In this document: piece by piece, positions 4,220 to 5,387 of the stretch
Layout of the letters: each line of letters begins with the position of its first letter
Numbering within the stretch: position 1 is the stretch's first letter
Assembly: GCA_964466745.1 (NCBI GenBank)
Contig: CAYXOX010000179.1
Span: 1 to 5,387 of the forward strand
Length of the DNA: 5,387 nt
Direction: 5' to 3'
DNA from: CAYXOX01 sp964466745
Lineage (GTDB): Bacteria > Pseudomonadota > Alphaproteobacteria > Rhodobacterales > Rhodobacteraceae
Position numbers and translations under genes: made by a program
Notes under the pieces: model-generated
The model's database searches: none
Seen by the model: the letters and a program-made list of their open reading frames with translations, nothing else
What the model was told of the DNA's origin: nothing

Positions 4220-4636
4220 TCACTTCCCTACTTTTTTGTCCCACGCACTCCGGGCAACCGTATACCCGGTGTAACCAATCCCAAAAACAGCCCAAAGCTC
4301 ATTAGGCACGGCAGTCAGCCACGCCTTCATCCCGTCGGCAATCTGCACAGCCGCCTCGGGCCGAAACACAGATAATATGCCCATAGGGATGGACGCCAAA
4401 ATCATGGCATACATCACATAGAGAAACGATGGCCGTGCCCGGCTGGTCCAAGGGTCGGCAGACTTCGCCTCTGCCAGAATCGCCGACATCTGATGCTCAA
4501 TTTCCCGGAACTGCCCTTCCTGTTGCAGCCGGATCATTTCCAGTTTGGCCCGCTCTCGTTCGGCAGGGTCCGGGAAGATCTTGTCCAGGACCTTGCCACC
4601 GATATTAAGGACCGCTGTTAATGGGTCAAATGACAT
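4220..4636 (-). CDS. Phage holin of the 3TM family, 138 aa
   Basis: Resembles the 3TM holin family of phages and gene transfer agents. Layout: an N-terminal amphipathic region (FDPLTAVLNIGGKVLDKIFP), a charged helix (about 24-58, AERERAKLEMIRLQQEGQF to ILAEAKSA), the family-like motif DPWTSRARPSFLYVMY at about 61-76, then hydrophobic helices at about 71-92 and 106-130, and a basic tail (DKKVGK). It should form holes in the inner membrane that time lysis and release the M15 endolysin downstream of membrane damage. Its AAAGGAGGT ribosome binding site lies within the last codons of the endopeptidase gene; only 3 bp separate stop and start. Its stop abuts the stop of the convergent zinc-ribbon gene. 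Confidence 0.88.
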   Translation of the reverse strand: MSFDPLTAVLNIGGKVLDKIFPDPAERERAKLEMIRLQQEGQFREIEHQMSAILAEAKSADPWTSRARPSFLYVMYAMILASIPMGILSVFRPEAAVQIADGMKAWLTAVPNELWAVFGIGYTGYTVARSAWDKKVGK

Positions 4637-4639
4637 AAC

Positions 4640-5053
4640 CTACCTCCTTTCTACAATCTCAATATGCGGCAAATCATTAAACTGTTTCGGCCCGTTGAGG
4701 GTCCCGTTCCAGGCCCCGCCCCACCGCAGGTCAAAGCCCCTGGCGTGCCCGATTCCCAGCACCAGGCCGGCGATCAGAAAGAATAATTTCAAATCGGTCC
4801 ACACCGCGCCTTGTCCGGCAATGTAGGGATAGAAATCAACGGCCAAAGAAGGGCTCTGGTTGTGTTTGCTTTCCGGCCAGGACTTGGTCGATTTCCCTTC
4901 CTGAAAGGCGATGAGTTGGGCCACCTCGTCCCGGTGGCCGCAGGAAATGCCGAAATCAACCGGGCTGGCTTCCAAAGCGGCAAAAAAGCACTCAGCCAGT
5001 CTGATGTCGGCCGTCAGGAGTTTTTCTTCTGATTTCTGACTAAATCGCCACAT
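4640..5053 (-). CDS. M15-family peptidoglycan endopeptidase (endolysin), 137 aa
   Basis: A zinc D,D- or L-alanyl-D-glutamate carboxy/endopeptidase of the VanY/phage T5 Lys type, which cuts peptide stems of peptidoglycan at lysis. The signature is complete: SKHNQSPSLAVDFYPY (residues 62-77) supplies ligands H64 and D73, RWGGAW (110-115) is the usual preceding motif, and NDLPHIEI (126-133) supplies catalytic D127 and ligand H130. The N-terminal 'S-P-V-D-F-G-I-S-x-G-x-R' (30-41) is typical of the family. Length is normal for a single-domain phage enzyme and there is no signal peptide, so it needs the holin. The ATG at 5053-5051 has AGGAG 5 nt upstream and overlaps the previous gene by 40 bp. Confidence 0.92.
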   Translation of the reverse strand: MWRFSQKSEEKLLTADIRLAECFFAALEASPVDFGISCGHRDEVAQLIAFQEGKSTKSWPESKHNQSPSLAVDFYPYIAGQGAVWTDLKLFFLIAGLVLGIGHARGFDLRWGGAWNGTLNGPKQFNDLPHIEIVERR

Positions 5054-5208
5054 AAGCGCTCCTCTCTTTCGTTCATCAGAGCTTTCTCAATTTTCCGCAA
5101 ATGTCCCAAAAGCATAGCCAGGTCCCGGTCACCCAACCGGTTTTTGAAATAAACATAAAGCTCAATCACGGCGTGCCTGATTTCATGTTGGCTTTGGAGC
5201 GAGGTCAT
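5014..5208 (-). CDS. Small hypothetical protein in the lysis cassette, 64 aa
   Basis: I do not recognise this protein. It is mostly alpha-helical and charged: a helix with aromatic residues (HAVIELYVYFKNRL, about 13-26) and a second charged helix (LAMLLGHLRKIEKALMNEREERL, about 30-52), with no membrane segment. The ATG at 5208-5206 (MTSLQSQHEI) starts 7 bp after the stop of the upstream coiled-coil gene; its Shine-Dalgarno is poor, so coupling is likely. A longer frame to 5286 would cover that upstream gene and is not preferred. It overlaps the endopeptidase by 40 bp. Lack of a TM or lipobox argues against its being a spanin. Confidence 0.65.
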   Translation of the reverse strand: MTSLQSQHEIRHAVIELYVYFKNRLGDRDLAMLLGHLRKIEKALMNEREERLCGDLVRNQKKNS

Positions 5209-5215
5209 TTCGCAG

Positions 5216-5380
5216 TCACTGCCCCGCTGACAACAGTCGTTTAATCTCCTCGGTGTTGCGCAGGATATTATCTTGCCGCTTCTCAATGGCCGTCACCCGC
5301 TCTTCCAGCCGGATGACTTTCTCATGGTTGATCTTGGCCGATTTCCGATCATCCTCAATATATCTGGTATCGGCCCACAT
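5216..5380 (-). CDS. Small coiled-coil protein, 54 aa
   Basis: A frame of 55 codons from ATG at 5380-5378 to TGA at 5218-5216. The product (MWADTRYIEDDRK to LLSAGQ) is dominated by a coiled coil from about residue 15 to 51: hydrophobic residues recur in a heptad-like pattern (I17, V22/L25, V29/I32, I39/L40, I46/L49) among charged ones. The pattern of codons and the tight link to the next gene support it as real. Only 7 bp of sequence lie before the ATG and no ribosome binding site is visible, so the true start may be outside the window. Small coiled-coil proteins are common between tail and lysis genes; it lacks the C-terminal membrane helix of XhlA-type proteins. Confidence 0.65.
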   Translation of the reverse strand: MWADTRYIEDDRKSAKINHEKVIRLEERVTAIEKRQDNILRNTEEIKRLLSAGQ

Positions 5381-5387
5381 GGTGGTG

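Noticed and set aside
3978..4295. 105-codon leftward frame
   Set aside because: Crosses the convergent stop junction and lies antisense to the zinc-ribbon membrane gene; no start signal.
1..5387. CRISPR array, insertion sequence or long repeats
   Set aside because: No repeated spacer-like units, transposase frames or terminal inverted repeats were seen; the only repeats are short operator-like sites.

Overview
This window looks like part of a temperate tailed-phage genome, as a prophage or phage-plasmid, from a Gram-negative bacterium. The Gram-negative assignment rests on a three-TM-type holin next to an M15 peptidoglycan endopeptidase. Gene style and moderate GC are compatible with a sulfate- or iron-reducing (Desulfobacterota-like) host, but that is only a guess. 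No integrase, transposase, terminase or structural gene lies in the window, so phage type and host cannot be fixed.

Layout, left to right. (1) Positions 1-2320 hold a tight leftward operon of small proteins. It starts with a 240-aa zinc-finger/multi-HTH DNA-binding protein and continues through seven short genes, several joined by 4-bp ATGA or longer overlaps. Four of the eight genes carry zinc-binding CxxC pairs. (2) A leftward tRNA-like gene with CAU anticodon and encoded CCA (2364-2437) sits just upstream, behind a perfect 9-bp inverted repeat (2457-2483). (3) Positions 2491-2711 hold a small gene, probably ribbon-helix-helix-like, broken by an apparent 1-base frameshift. (4) A 67-aa Cro-like HTH gene (2789-2992, leftward) has an intrinsic terminator folded over its stop codon. 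(5) A divergent control region (2993-3079) holds two near-identical 13-bp operator-like sites and overlapping promoters. (6) Rightward are a 276-aa CI-type repressor with no S24 autoprotease domain and an 83-aa zinc-ribbon membrane protein. (7) Converging on these from the right edge is a leftward lysis cassette: a 54-aa coiled-coil protein, a 64-aa unknown, the M15 endopeptidase and the holin.

How it fits together (inference). The repressor and Cro-like protein form a bistable immunity switch over the shared operators. The leftward promoter would start early genes: Cro, the RHH-like gene, the tRNA and the zinc-finger operon. A TTGACA promoter just downstream of cro points back across cro towards the repressor, the same topology as lambda PRE. 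The zinc-ribbon membrane protein lies behind the repressor and is a candidate lysogen-expressed gene. The lysis genes end a late transcript that meets the repressor transcript head-on, with the two stop codons sharing the sequence TGATCA and no room between them.
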